57,353 nt of DNA, taken from positions 1 to 57,353 of the forward strand of contig CAWKEY010000071.1 in assembly GCA_963848675.1 (NCBI GenBank), read 5' to 3'. This document shows positions 1-8,756 of the stretch, one piece after another. Below the pieces are notes generated by a model. That model did no database searches and had not been told where the DNA came from. It saw nothing but the letters and a program-made list of their open reading frames with translations. Each line of letters opens with the position of its first letter. The first letter of the stretch is position 1. The stretch is from CAWKEY01 sp963848675 (lineage in GTDB: Bacteria; Pseudomonadota; Gammaproteobacteria; Methylococcales; Methylomonadaceae). A program made the translations under genes and the position numbers.

Positions 1-174
1 AATCCGGTTGGCAGGCACTTGCAACAAATACTCAAGTAAAGCCACCAGCCAGATTAATATTGCCGCAATCAGCCAGGGCTTGCCGTTGAGTTCTTTCAGA
101 TGCGCATACCAGGCGAAGGTCATAAAGACATTGCTGCACACCAAAAGCAGAATGGAGGCGAGGATCGGATTCAT
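1..174 (-). CDS. DMT family protein, DUF486 (partial, runs off the window)
   Basis: The minus strand from ATG 174 reads MNPILASILLLVCSNVFMTF and then a second hydrophobic stretch ending in EYLLQVPANRI, where the window begins. This N-terminus, with two membrane helices and the EYxxQVPANRIG signature, is typical of DUF486, a small (about 115 residue) four-helix inner-membrane protein related to drug/metabolite transporters; no substrate is established for the family. About half the protein is visible. It lies downstream of pyrF on the same strand, about 60 bp away, so co-transcription is possible. Confidence 0.75.
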   Translation of the reverse strand, partial: MNPILASILLLVCSNVFMTFAWYAHLKELNGKPWLIAAILIWLVALLEYLLQVPANRI

Positions 175-237
175 GGACAGAAAGGGCCTGGGTTTATGAG
201 GGCTGTGTTAATGCATAACAACCGCATGTCTTAGGGG

Positions 238-964
238 TCACTCAAATTGCGCCAGAATCTGGCTTTGTATTTTTTCGGCCATGGCTTTGCGATTCTCGGC
301 GTCGCGGATAGGCCGGCCGACGACGATATAATCGGCGCCGTTCTGGAAGGCCATTTCCACGCTGACGACCATGCGTTTCTGATCATCTTCCTCGCGGTTG
401 TCCACGGGTCTTATGCCAGGCGTAATCACCAATAGCCGGTGGTCAAGTTCTTCTCTGAGCATCGACACTTCCAGTCCTGACGAAACAATGCCGTCGCAGC
501 CGATTTGCAGGGCCCGTTTGGCGCGCGACAATACTAACTCGCGCACATCGGCACTGAAAGCCCAAGTCATTGAGATCGCCACGATCCAGGCTGGTTAAGG
601 CAGTGACGGCCAGCACTTTAAGGTTGCCTTTCTCCTTGGCGGCCGCTTCCATGATGGCGTCATTGCCGTGGATGGTGGCGAGGTCAACGCCTTTGCTGCT
701 TAAGGCTTTGATGGCGCGGCCGACGGTGGCCGGCACATCAAAAAACTTCAAATCGACGAAGACTTTCTTGTTGCGTTGCTTCAACCATTCAATAAAACCG
801 AAATAATCCCCCGACATAAACAGTTCCATGCCGACTTTATAGAAGATCACCGAGTCACCGAGTTCTTCCACCAATGCCTGGGCTTCGGGAATGCTGGGAA
901 CGTCCAGCGCCATAATCAGGCGCTCACGGACGGGAATGGGTTTGGTTGAGATGAATTTGGTCAT
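238..964 (-). pseudogene. pyrF: Orotidine 5'-phosphate decarboxylase, frameshifted
   Basis: This is OMP decarboxylase, the last step of UMP synthesis. The first frame carries RLIMALDVPS, the VDLKFFDVPATV active-site segment (catalytic Lys and Asp) and LAVTALTSLD. It then loses homology after DLGF near position 560, while the next frame continues with SADVRELVLSRAKRA, VITPGIRP and the phosphate-binding VVGRPIRDAENR to the stop. One extra T in GGCTTTCAG explains the shift; together the pieces match the usual 230-240 residues. ATG 964 is preferred; an upstream TTG at 979 lies inside a heptamer repeat. Either a sequencing error or a recent mutation. Because pyrF is needed for prototrophy and the neighbouring genes are also shifted, an error is more likely. 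Confidence 0.85.
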
Positions 965-970
965 AGAAAA

Positions 971-1070
971 AAGGTTCAAGGTTCAAGGTTCAAGGTTCAA
1001 GGTTCAAGGTTCAAGGTGGTCCGGCAAGGCCTGCTGTTTTGCACCTTGTACCTTGTTACCTTGAACCTTG
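971..1070. repeat. Heptamer (AAGGTTC) tandem array with inverted second arm
   Basis: Between pyrF and the AEC gene, the heptamer AAGGTTC is repeated about five to six times (971-1016). A spacer follows, then a second arm (1041-1070) built of CCTTGTA, CCTTGTT and CCTTGAA units, complementary to the first. The two arms can form a long hairpin. The array abuts the pyrF start codon, so it would lie in the pyrF 5' leader. The same design occurs near 19.84-19.92 kb and 31.26-31.31 kb. Confidence 0.85.
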
Positions 1071-1146
1071 TCCCTAAAACTATATTACCGGAACTTGTTT
1101 TAACGGTGAATGTTAAAATTAAGTTTGTCACAATACACTAGAACTT

Positions 1147-2066
1147 ATGAACTCCACACTGATTCAAATGACTTTGCTAATTGCCTTTGGCGTCGGTTGG
1201 CGCAGGTTAAGACCCGCCGGGCTATGCGCCGAGCAAACCCGGCTGGTGCTGACTACGGTGGTCTATTATCTACTGCTGCCAGCCATGGTGCTGGAGGTGT
1301 TATGGACGGCGGATATTGGCTTGCATTCCCTGCAATATACGCTGTTGGGGATATGCTGCATAACGTTTGCCATGTCTTGTATCTGGCTGGTGGGCGTCTT
1401 GTTCAAGTTTGAACACCGGCGTCTGGGGGCGATGATACTCGCGGCGGCTTTCCCGAATGTGACCTATCTGGGCTTGCCGGTGCTGGAGCAGACCTTTGGC
1501 CACTGGGCGCGGTCAGTAGCAATACAGGCAGATCTGTTTGCCACGACGCCGTTGTTGTTTACCATAGGAATTATGGTCGTGCGGCATTATGGTGAAGACA
1601 GCGCGGCACAGGCGAAACCGGCATGGTCGTATCTGAATGCCCCGCCATTTTGGGCGGCGGCGCTGGCGGTGGCTCTAAATCTTAATGGTGTGGTTGCCCG
1701 GACTGGCTGGCCGGTGTTCTGCAAAAATTATCAGCGGCGGTAGTGCCTTTGATGCTGTTTGCCTTGGGCTTGGCATTAAGCTGGAAAGCGGTCACTTTAC
1801 GCAATTTGCCTTATGTCACGCCGGTTATTCTGATAAAAATGGCGCTGATGCCGCTGTTTGCAATGATTCTGGTGCAGCATCTGGATTTTGAAGGCGCTTA
1901 TAAAGCCGCGGCGGTGCTGGAAATGGCCATGCCAAGCATGGTGCTGGGCATCGTGTTGTGCGACCGCTATCACCTGGATAGCTCGCTTTATGCGATGACC
2001 GTGACCCTGACGACATTGTTAAGCCTGTTTACGCTGCCGTTTTGGCATGGCGTTTTGATGGCGTGA
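1147..2066 (+). pseudogene. AEC (auxin efflux carrier) family transporter, frameshifted
   Basis: Two overlapping frames together give one polytopic membrane protein of about 305 residues. The first (1147-1743) has LLLPAMVLEVLW and the family's AFPNVTYLGLPV segment; the second continues VVPLMLFALGLALS, LIKMALMPLFA and EMAMPSMVLGIVL to the stop at 2066. Alignment by eye places the shift near 1697-1705, where one C seems missing from a CCC run (V-A-P-D-W-L expected). AEC proteins are secondary carriers of the inner membrane, some moving malonate or malate; the substrate here cannot be told. Divergent from pyrF. Confidence 0.75.
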
Positions 2067-2132
2067 TGCTTATCGTCAACTTGGACTTGAAACCACATCA
2101 ATTCATAACAGAAAGCAGGTTCTGTTTGGTCG

Positions 2133-2192
2133 TGGGAGCGACGCCCTCGTCGCGATTTAAAGCGTTTAGTCGCGACGAGGGCGTCGCTCCCA
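2133..2192. repeat. REP-like palindrome (23-bp perfect inverted repeat)
   Basis: The left arm at 2133-2155 begins TGGGAGCGACGCCCTCGTCG and the right arm at 2170-2192 is its exact complement, separated by 14 AT-rich bases. It lies between the AEC gene stop and cinA. It has the size and GC-rich stem of REP elements and lacks a T-run, so a simple terminator is less likely. Elements of this type are thought to be moved by RAYT transposases; a broken RAYT gene lies near 43 kb, though no copy of this palindrome was seen beside it. Confidence 0.8.
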
Positions 2193-2230
2193 TCCATCTG
2201 TTAAAAGCTTATTTTTAAGGGATTTATGAT

Positions 2231-3459
2231 ATGAACCCAACCCTGGAAATCTTCTCGCAAGGTGAAGAAATAGTGACAGGACAAACGGTCGACAGTAATT
2301 CGGCCTGGCTCTCTGAACAGGCCGTGCATATGGGCTTTACCGTCACCCGGCACACGGCGGTTGGCGATAAACTGGGTGATCTGGTTGACTTGCTACGGGA
2401 AATATTCCACACGCGCCGATTGCTGCCTGTGTACCGGCGGGCTCGGGACCAACCATCGATGATTTGACCGCCGAAGCGGTGGCGCAGGCCTTCAATTTGC
2501 CGTTGCGCTTTGATGAGACAGCCTTTGCACAGATTGAGCAGTTTTTTAAAAACCGCAACCGGCCCATGCCCGAAGCCAATCGCAAGCAGGCCATGCTGCC
2601 GCAAGGCGCGCTTCGGCTCGATAACGGCTGGGGCACGGCGCCCGGCTTTGCCCTGCAGCTTGGCCGCTGCTGGTTTGCCTTCATGCCTGGCGTACCTTAT
2701 GAAATGAGGCAGCTTTTTTTGGAAAGAATCCAGCCGCTGCTGGCAAGCCGGTTTGCCTTAAAGCCCGGCAAACTAATCAGCATAAAAACCTTCGGCATTG
2801 GGGAGTCGGATATTCAGCAACGTTTGGCCGGCATCGAGATTCCAGCGCCCGTTCAACTGGGCTTTCGCGCCGGCGTGGATGAGGTGCAAACCAAATTGCT
2901 GTTTCCGGCTGATTTTCCGGAACCGGCCATTGCGGATCTGGCCTTGACTGTCGCCGGTCGCCTGGGCGATGCGGTTTTTGGCATCGACGGCCTGACGCAA
3001 GCCGTCGGCGGTCTGGCCTCGGTCGTCGATCAGCTGATGATTGCGGCGGGCAAAACGCTGGCCGTGGCGGAAACCGCAAGCCAGGGTTTTCTGGCTGCCA
3101 AATGCCTGGGCAGTTCGTGGCTGCTTAGCGCAGTGTACGAGCAATCACTGACGGCCTTGGGACAGCGTTGGGCAGTTAGCGTTGACACGGGCAATTTACC
3201 CGCGACTGGCGCAACACTGGCAAAGGCCCTGCAAGATCAAAGCGCAGCGGATTTCGTACTGATTCAGCTCTACGAAGGCGGTCAGGATCAATTTCAGCAT
3301 AAAGACCGCAGCATCATCCTTTATAATACGCTATTGACCGGCGATCACTGGCAGCAAAGCCGCCACACACTGACCGGCCCCTCAGGGCGAAAACAGAATC
3401 AGGCCGCATTATCCGGGCTGGACATGCTGCGCCGTTATTTACAACACAAAGAATTCTAA
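2231..3459 (+). pseudogene. cinA: CinA-family protein, two frameshifts
   Basis: Residues 1-55 (MNPTLEIFSQGEEIVTGQTVDSN-, RHTAVGD) are the start of the MoCF-biosynthesis-like domain of CinA. Homology leaves the frame near 2406, continues in another frame as RADCCLCTGGLG, and returns to a third frame at PTIDDLTAEAVAQAF to the stop at 3459. One extra T (ATATTCC) and one extra A (GGGACCAACC) restore a continuous protein of about 410 residues, the family length. The C-terminal half is the CinA amidase domain (NMN deamidase in related proteins), here with VAETASQGFLAAKCLG in place of the usual ESCTGG, so the amidase site looks atypical. uup starts immediately after the stop. Confidence 0.8.
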
Positions 3460-3460
3460 A

Positions 3461-5353
3461 ATGCCTTTATTACGATTAACCAATGTTTCCATCGCCTTTG
3501 GTACCCATGCCTTATTGAAGAATGCCGAGTTTCAGCTCGACGCCGGAGAAAGGGTAGGCTTGCTGGGCCGCAATGGCGAAGGCAAATCCACGCTCATGAA
3601 GATTATCGCCGGTAATATCCATGCCGATTCTGGCGAGATATGGCGGCAGCCGGCATTAAGACTGGCCTGGCTGGAGCAGTCGCCCGATCTGCCCGATGAA
3701 GCCACTATCTATGATGCTGTCGCCGGTGGCCTGGGCGAGCTGGGTGAGTGGATTACCCGCTATCATGCGCTGTCTTTGACCATGGATTATGAAGATGAAA
3801 AGGCCCTGCAGGAGCTGGGCGATTTGCAGCACGAGCTGGAAGCGCATAACGGCTGGCATTTTCAACAACGGGTTGAATCCACCTTGAGCAAACTGGATTT
3901 GCCTGGCGAACTCAAAATCAGCGGCTTATCCGGTGGCTGGAAGCGGCGCGTGGCTCTGGCCAGAGCGCTGGTGATCGAACCCGAAGTCTTGCTGCTGGAC
4001 GAGCCGACCAACCATCTGGACTTTGAGAGCATTACCTGGCTGGAAGATCAGCTGCTGAATTTTCAGGGCGCGGTCTTATTCGTCACGCACGACCGCTCGT
4101 TTCTGCAAAAGCTGGCGACCCGTATTGCCGATCTGGATCGCGGCAATCTGGTGTCCTGGCAGGGCAGTTATGACGATTATCTGCGCCGCAAAGCCGCCGC
4201 ATTGGAAGACGAAGCCAATCAGAATGCCGAGTTTGACAAGAAACTGGCCGATGAAGAAGTCTGGATCCGGCAGGGGGTCAAGGCCCGGCGCACCCGCAAT
4301 GAAGGCCGTGTGCGCGCTCTGGAAAGATTGCGCAATGAACGAGCGCAACGCCGCGAGCTTCAGGGCACCAGCAAGATAGCGTTGGATCGGGGCGATGCTT
4401 CTGGCAAGAAAGTCATCGAAGTCAATGACATTAGCTTTGCTTATGCGGATAGAGCCATCGTTAAAAACTTCTCCACGCTGATTCAGCGCGGCGATAAAAT
4501 CGGCCTGATAGGCGCCAACGGTGCCGGAAAATCCACCTTATTAAAATTATTGCTGAAACAACTGGAACCCGATAGCGGTAGTGTAGAGCAGGGCACCCGG
4601 CTTGAAATCGCCTACTTTGACCAGCTCCGCGATCAGCTGGACCCCAATATGACAGTGGCCGATACCGTTGCCGATGGCAACGACTTTGTCGAGATTGCCG
4701 GTAACAAACGCCACGTCATGTCCTATCTGGGCGATTTCCTGTTTGCGCCGGCCAGGGCGCGTTCACCGGTAAAAAGCCTGTCGGGCGGCGAAAAAAACCG
4801 CCTGCTGCTGGCGCGTTTATTTACCAAACCCGCCAATCTCATCATCATGGACGAACCCACCAACGATCTGGATCTGGAGACGCTGGAACTGCTGGAAGAA
4901 AAACTGGTCAATTTTGACGGCACGCTGTTATTGGTCAGCCATGACCGGGCCTTTCTCGATAACGTCGTCACCAGCGTGTTTGTGCTGGACGGTTCGGGCA
5001 AGGTTGAAGAGTTCATCGGCGGTTACAGCGACTGGATGAATCACAGCAAGGCGCAGAAACCGCCTGAAGTCAGCAAAAAAGTGCCGGAACCCAGCAAGCA
5101 GGAAAAACCTGCGGAAGCCGCCAAAAAGAAAAAGCTCAGTTTTAAAGATCAGCAGGAGCTGGAGAAATTGCCTGATCTAATTGAAGAACTGGAAACCAAA
5201 CAGGTGGAATTAAACAGGCAAATCAGCGCCTCCGGATTTTATAAAAAGGATCAGGATGTGATTGCCAGAACCTTGGCTGAACTGGAAAAAACCGAACAAA
5301 AGCTGGAGCAGGTCTATCAGCGCTGGGATGAATTGGAAGCGCTGGCGGAATAA
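3461..5353 (+). CDS. uup: ABC-F ATPase Uup
   Basis: A 630-residue soluble protein with two fused ABC ATPase domains and no membrane segments. Walker A motifs are GRNGEGKST (36-44) and GANGAGKST (from 351). Signature motifs are LSGGWKRR (from 156) and LSGGEKNR (from 440), and Walker B motifs LLLDEPTNHLD and LIIMDEPTNDLDLE. The linker between domains is charged, and the C-terminal 100 residues form a lysine- and glutamate-rich coiled coil (from about KKKKLSFKDQQELEKLPDLI), the DNA- and ribosome-binding tail that marks Uup among ABC-F proteins. In E. coli, Uup limits transposon excision and acts on ribosomes. It starts two bases after cinA ends, so the pair may be co-transcribed. Confidence 0.92.
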   Translation: MPLLRLTNVSIAFGTHALLKNAEFQLDAGERVGLLGRNGEGKSTLMKIIAGNIHADSGEIWRQPALRLAWLEQSPDLPDEATIYDAVAGGLGELGEWITRYHALSLTMDYEDEKALQELGDLQHELEAHNGWHFQQRVESTLSKLDLPGELKISGLSGGWKRRVALARALVIEPEVLLLDEPTNHLDFESITWLEDQLLNFQGAVLFVTHDRSFLQKLATRIADLDRGNLVSWQGSYDDYLRRKAAALEDEANQNAEFDKKLADEEVWIRQGVKARRTRNEGRVRALERLRNERAQRRELQGTSKIALDRGDASGKKVIEVNDISFAYADRAIVKNFSTLIQRGDKIGLIGANGAGKSTLLKLLLKQLEPDSGSVEQGTRLEIAYFDQLRDQLDPNMTVADTVADGNDFVEIAGNKRHVMSYLGDFLFAPARARSPVKSLSGGEKNRLLLARLFTKPANLIIMDEPTNDLDLETLELLEEKLVNFDGTLLLVSHDRAFLDNVVTSVFVLDGSGKVEEFIGGYSDWMNHSKAQKPPEVSKKVPEPSKQEKPAEAAKKKKLSFKDQQELEKLPDLIEELETKQVELNRQISASGFYKKDQDVIARTLAELEKTEQKLEQVYQRWDELEALAE

Positions 5354-5550
5354 GCTTTCCTGATTACCTATCAAACTCAGCCAAGATACAGCACCATTAG
5401 CCGCCTATAAAATTAATCGGTTACGAGAACGGGCATGTGTGGCAATTCTTGCTAACCGGTTGATCAGGGCTTGGTCGATTTTACCACGCTGTTTTACATG
5501 CCGGCTTGTTACGCTTACAAAGGGCACCTTGGTCCAGGCCCTTAATCCGT

Positions 5551-6123
5551 CTAATTCAACTTACAGGCGTTTAATTGGTTTTGGAAAATGTGGGCCTGAT
5601 TGGCGACTTTGTTAGCCAATTGCATGAGCCAGGGTTTATGTAGATAGCTTTTGCGTGCGTAGCCGCCATGGCCTTCATGATAGGCGAGGTATAAATTTCT
5701 GGCATCCCATTTCGCGATGCCTAGTCTTGAGTGGCTGATATGGCAGTACCAGCCGATAAAGTCCGCTGCATCTGCAAAATCATCACGATCAGCCCACCAG
5801 CCGCCGGCTTGATCGAGATAATCGTCCCAGGTCTCATCTTTGGCTTGAGCATAGCCATAAGCATTGCTGGGTCTAAACCAGGGGATAAAGCCCAGCAGCC
5901 AGGCGCGGGGCGGCTTGGCATCGGCAATAAAGCGTGATTCCTGATGCATGATGGCCATCTGCACAGGGATCGGTATGCCCCATTTCTCGTAGGACTGTCG
6001 GGCATGATCATACCAATCATCCTTTTCTATAAAAGTTGAACAGATATTGCCACTGTTTTTAGGCGGTAGCGGTGTGCAGGCAACCAGAAATAGCAGCAGG
6101 GTCAGCGTTAGTAGCTTTGGCAT
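5551..6123 (-). CDS. Lytic transglycosylase-like lipoprotein (SLT domain)
   Basis: From ATG 6123 the protein (190 residues) opens with a lipoprotein signal, MPKLLTLTLLLFLVAC, with Cys16 as the lipidated residue. The SLT fold follows: IPVQMAIMHQESRF with the likely catalytic Glu62, then a Trp-rich stretch, NAYGYAQAKDETWDDYL, and NLYLAYHEGHGGYARKSY near the end. Such proteins cleave peptidoglycan glycan strands to 1,6-anhydromuramyl products from the periplasmic face of a membrane. Compared with MltE-type enzymes it has an insertion of aromatic and proline residues after the catalytic Glu. An upstream ATG (6141) would add six residues and spoil the signal peptide. It stands alone, divergent from the PilZ gene. 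Confidence 0.82.
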   Translation of the reverse strand: MPKLLTLTLLLFLVACTPLPPKNSGNICSTFIEKDDWYDHARQSYEKWGIPIPVQMAIMHQESRFIADAKPPRAWLLGFIPWFRPSNAYGYAQAKDETWDDYLDQAGGWWADRDDFADAADFIGWYCHISHSRLGIAKWDARNLYLAYHEGHGGYARKSYLHKPWLMQLANKVANQAHIFQNQLNACKLN

Positions 6124-6303
6124 GATGGTGTGTTGGGGCAAATTACCTAAAGGACCCTTATGCAGAGCTATGCATAAGGGTCGAAATCAGCCATTTGTTT
6201 GAAGAATCCGGGTAAAACTAATTTAACTCACTATACTTGAGCTTAATAATTTTTTTGGCATATCAGTTCTTATGCACACTGATCAGTAGCTTGGAGATGG
6301 CAG

Positions 6304-6942
6304 ATGGTACACGTAGAGCGGCCTTACCGTAAGAACTTAACCACGCAGGGGTTGATATACATGTGGGGTGAAGAGCAGGTGGTCATCATTAAAAACCTTT
6401 CGATTTCCGGTGTTTTGGCTGAATTACAATGCAGCCAATGTCAGCCGGGCGGTTTTACTGTCAGCGATATTTACAATGCAGTCACGCAGTCGACGATATT
6501 CGATTTGTATGTGCCGGAAATGCGTATGGCTGGTACAGTTGAATTAGTCAGGGTGGATTTACAGGATGACAAGATTTTCTTGGCTATGGAATTCAAGGAC
6601 ATTGCTCACGGTGTGGACAATCTGCTGTACAAGAGAAAAGCCTACAGAAAACCAATGACGGCTCCCGGGCAGGTTTTATTGAATGGTGAATATGTTGATT
6701 TCAATACCATCAATGTTTCGGTCGAAGGATTGATGATTCGCGTTGCTGGGAACATCAGCGTTGCCGAAGGCGCGATCACCATGTTTGAATTCAAACGGCT
6801 GGATTTGCAAGGTGAGGCCAAGGTGATTTGGCTTGAGTACATAGCCGATGACGACGGCACCTTGATTGGCTTGCAGTATCTGCACATGGAAAACGTAAAG
6901 ATTAGCGGGATACCTCGTTTTGCTCCTCCACAAACTGCATAA
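6304..6942 (+). CDS. Tandem PilZ-domain protein
   Basis: A 212-residue soluble protein with two PilZ-like halves. The first has RPYRKNL (residues 6-12) followed by NLSISG (about 37-42); the second has RKAYRKPM (about 108-115) followed by NVSVEG (about 139-144). PilZ domains bind cyclic di-GMP through RxxxR and (D/N)xSxxG; the second half keeps both (RKAYR and NVSVEG), while the first has a shortened RxxR, so only the second may bind ligand well. A GGAG sits seven bases before ATG 6304. The 3' end overlaps the convergent hydrolase gene by 41 bp. The output (motility, exopolysaccharide or other) cannot be told from context. Confidence 0.82.
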   Translation: MVHVERPYRKNLTTQGLIYMWGEEQVVIIKNLSISGVLAELQCSQCQPGGFTVSDIYNAVTQSTIFDLYVPEMRMAGTVELVRVDLQDDKIFLAMEFKDIAHGVDNLLYKRKAYRKPMTAPGQVLLNGEYVDFNTINVSVEGLMIRVAGNISVAEGAITMFEFKRLDLQGEAKVIWLEYIADDDGTLIGLQYLHMENVKISGIPRFAPPQTA

Positions 6943-7705
6943 CTTCTTGCCACCAGGATAGATTGGGATTCAGCGGCAGGGTGTTATGGTTTGCCTGCTT
7001 AAATGTCCAGAGTTTCTTGCGATGTTGCAACGACTCGAACAGCTTCAAGCTGTATTTATTGGGGATGATTTCATCGGCCTCGGCCAGAACCACTGCAGTG
7101 TTGCCTGTGTAATTCTGTAAATTCCTGATGTTGTCGAACTTATCAAGGGTCAGCCATTTGGCAAGGAAAAACCAGTAATGGTGCTGCGCAATATTGGCTA
7201 GGGTGTCGAATGGCGTGATCAACACGATGCCTTTTACCGGAACCTGACTACTTTGCACAATGCCCGCAACAACACCGCTGCCAAGCGATTCGCCCCAGAG
7301 GAAAATCGGAGCACCAAAATCGCTTAATACCCGTTTTCCAGTCTCAATGCCGTTTGCGATTAATGTTGTTTCTGATGGTGTGCCGTTTCTGGCGCCGTAG
7401 CCAGGATATTCCGCCAAAATTACCCGATAGCCTTGCCGCTCCAGAGCCTGCAAATAATAGCGCCGGTCTATGGCGGAGCCGGCATTGCCGTGAAAGACAA
7501 TGATGCTGCCTTTACTGGTTGCTTGGGGCGATTTTGAAACCAGGCCCAGGTAGCCGGATTCCGGTGGCCATAAGGCGAGATTAAATTGTCCGGCCAGTTC
7601 CTGCTGCCGGGCAGTTGAATGCTGTTCTGGAAAATACATCATTTTTCGTTGCAACAGAAAAATGACCAGCAGTAGCAGTAAATAGGGCAATACTATTGAC
7701 AGCAT
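6902..7705 (-). CDS. Alpha/beta hydrolase, membrane-anchored (BEM46-like)
   Basis: A 267-residue protein with an N-terminal membrane helix (residues 3-19) and then an alpha/beta hydrolase domain: MMYFPEQ, oxyanion segment FHGNAG (71-76), nucleophile elbow GESLG with Ser140, an acid in EADEIIPNK and the His in QANHNTLP. This order fits the BEM46/ABHD13 group of anchored serine hydrolases, often annotated as peptidase or esterase; the substrate is unknown. It overlaps the convergent PilZ gene at its 3' end and lies just downstream of the YbiB-like gene on the same strand (22 bp gap), so it may be read with ybiB and cyoE. Confidence 0.8.
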   Translation of the reverse strand: MLSIVLPYLLLLLVIFLLQRKMMYFPEQHSTARQQELAGQFNLALWPPESGYLGLVSKSPQATSKGSIIVFHGNAGSAIDRRYYLQALERQGYRVILAEYPGYGARNGTPSETTLIANGIETGKRVLSDFGAPIFLWGESLGSGVVAGIVQSSQVPVKGIVLITPFDTLANIAQHHYWFFLAKWLTLDKFDNIRNLQNYTGNTAVVLAEADEIIPNKYSLKLFESLQHRKKLWTFKQANHNTLPLNPNLSWWQEVMQFVEEQNEVSR

Positions 7706-7727
7706 GCGTTTGACGACTATCAGCAGA

Positions 7728-8756
7728 TCAAGCGGAGTATTTATTTTTTTCTCTGTTTAGCCAGTAATCAGTTGCCAGCTTTTGGGCTTGCTGCTGGCTG
7801 TCGGCCTTGCCTAACAGCTTGAGCGCAATCGCTGCCGTACCGGTGATAGAGGCTTCGGCAAACTCGTCCTCGGTTTCGCCGCGCCAGATTAACGCCAGTT
7901 GCTCCGGGTCTAATAATTCGGGTTTAACGTGACGGCGAATGAATAAGGCCGGCCAGTTTTCGTCAGATAATTCCCCGTTGTGTACACTCTGTACCAGGCA
8001 ATCCATGTCCGGGTTGCGCTCGGTTTCGCCGCCTTCACCTTTTAAAACCGCCATGTGGGGTTGATTTAACAAGGCCGCCGCTTGCTGGTGTACCGGCCGG
8101 TAACCCGGATGGAAAATGCCCTGAATGCTGTAGTCAGCATCAAAAGGGTTTAACAGACGCACCAGTGTGTGCACAGGCGAGCGCAGTCCCAGTATCGGCC
8201 GCAGTTCTATAATCTCATGCAGTTTTGGGCAAAAGTGATCAAGCGATAGATAGCTGAAATGATGATCTGCAAGTTGCTGTTTTGCCTGTTCAATCGACAT
8301 TGCCTGTTGCAATCCCAAGTACTTCAGAACATCCTGGGTATAAATTCTGCCGGCGGAGTGGCCTTCAGCGCCATGCATAAAAATTCTGATGCCGTTTTCT
8401 GCCAATAGCAGGGCAGATAGCAGAAACCAGGGCAAATGGCGGCGTTTTCCGGCGTACGATGACCAGTCCAGATCAGCTTTGGCACCGGCCAAAGTCCCCG
8501 CAATATTGAATGATTCCCGGGCAGCCAGCACAAAACCGGCCAATTCTTCAGGCGTTTCTTCTTTTACGCGCATGAGCATCAGGAACGCGCCGAGTTGCAC
8601 GGGCAGCACCTCGTCAGCCAGAATCATCTTCATGGCCCGGTAGGCTTCATCCTGGGTTAGCGGTCTTGAACCTTTTTTGCCTTTGCCAAGAATGCGCACG
8701 GTTGCTGCAAAGGGATGTTCCGGATGCGGAGTTTGCTCGTGATGCGTGAAGGTCAT
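7728..8756 (-). CDS. ybiB: YbiB-like protein of the TrpD/nucleoside phosphorylase fold
   Basis: A 342-residue soluble protein resembling anthranilate phosphoribosyltransferase, with an N-terminal helical domain (GSRPLTQDEAYRAMKMIL, DEVLPVQLGAFLMLMRVKEETPEELAGF) and a glycosyltransferase-3 domain (ENGIRIFMHGAEGHSAGRIYT, LRPILGLRSPVHTLVRLLNP, KGEGGETERNPD). E. coli YbiB (TrpD2) has this fold but binds nucleic acid and lacks TrpD activity; the glycine-rich phosphoribosyl-pyrophosphate loop of true TrpD is not evident here. Its ATG overlaps the cyoE stop (ATGA), so the two are translationally coupled. No trp gene is nearby, which supports YbiB over TrpD. Confidence 0.82.
   Translation of the reverse strand: MTFTHHEQTPHPEHPFAATVRILGKGKKGSRPLTQDEAYRAMKMILADEVLPVQLGAFLMLMRVKEETPEELAGFVLAARESFNIAGTLAGAKADLDWSSYAGKRRHLPWFLLSALLLAENGIRIFMHGAEGHSAGRIYTQDVLKYLGLQQAMSIEQAKQQLADHHFSYLSLDHFCPKLHEIIELRPILGLRSPVHTLVRLLNPFDADYSIQGIFHPGYRPVHQQAAALLNQPHMAVLKGEGGETERNPDMDCLVQSVHNGELSDENWPALFIRRHVKPELLDPEQLALIWRGETEDEFAEASITGTAAIALKLLGKADSQQQAQKLATDYWLNREKNKYSA

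Noticed and set aside
971..1070. Heptamer arrays as a CRISPR
   Set aside because: Units are 7 bp with no spacers and the arms are complementary; no cas gene is present.
7728..8756. Calling the YbiB-like gene trpD
   Set aside because: The phosphoribosyl-binding glycine loop is not evident and it is linked to cyoE rather than trp genes.
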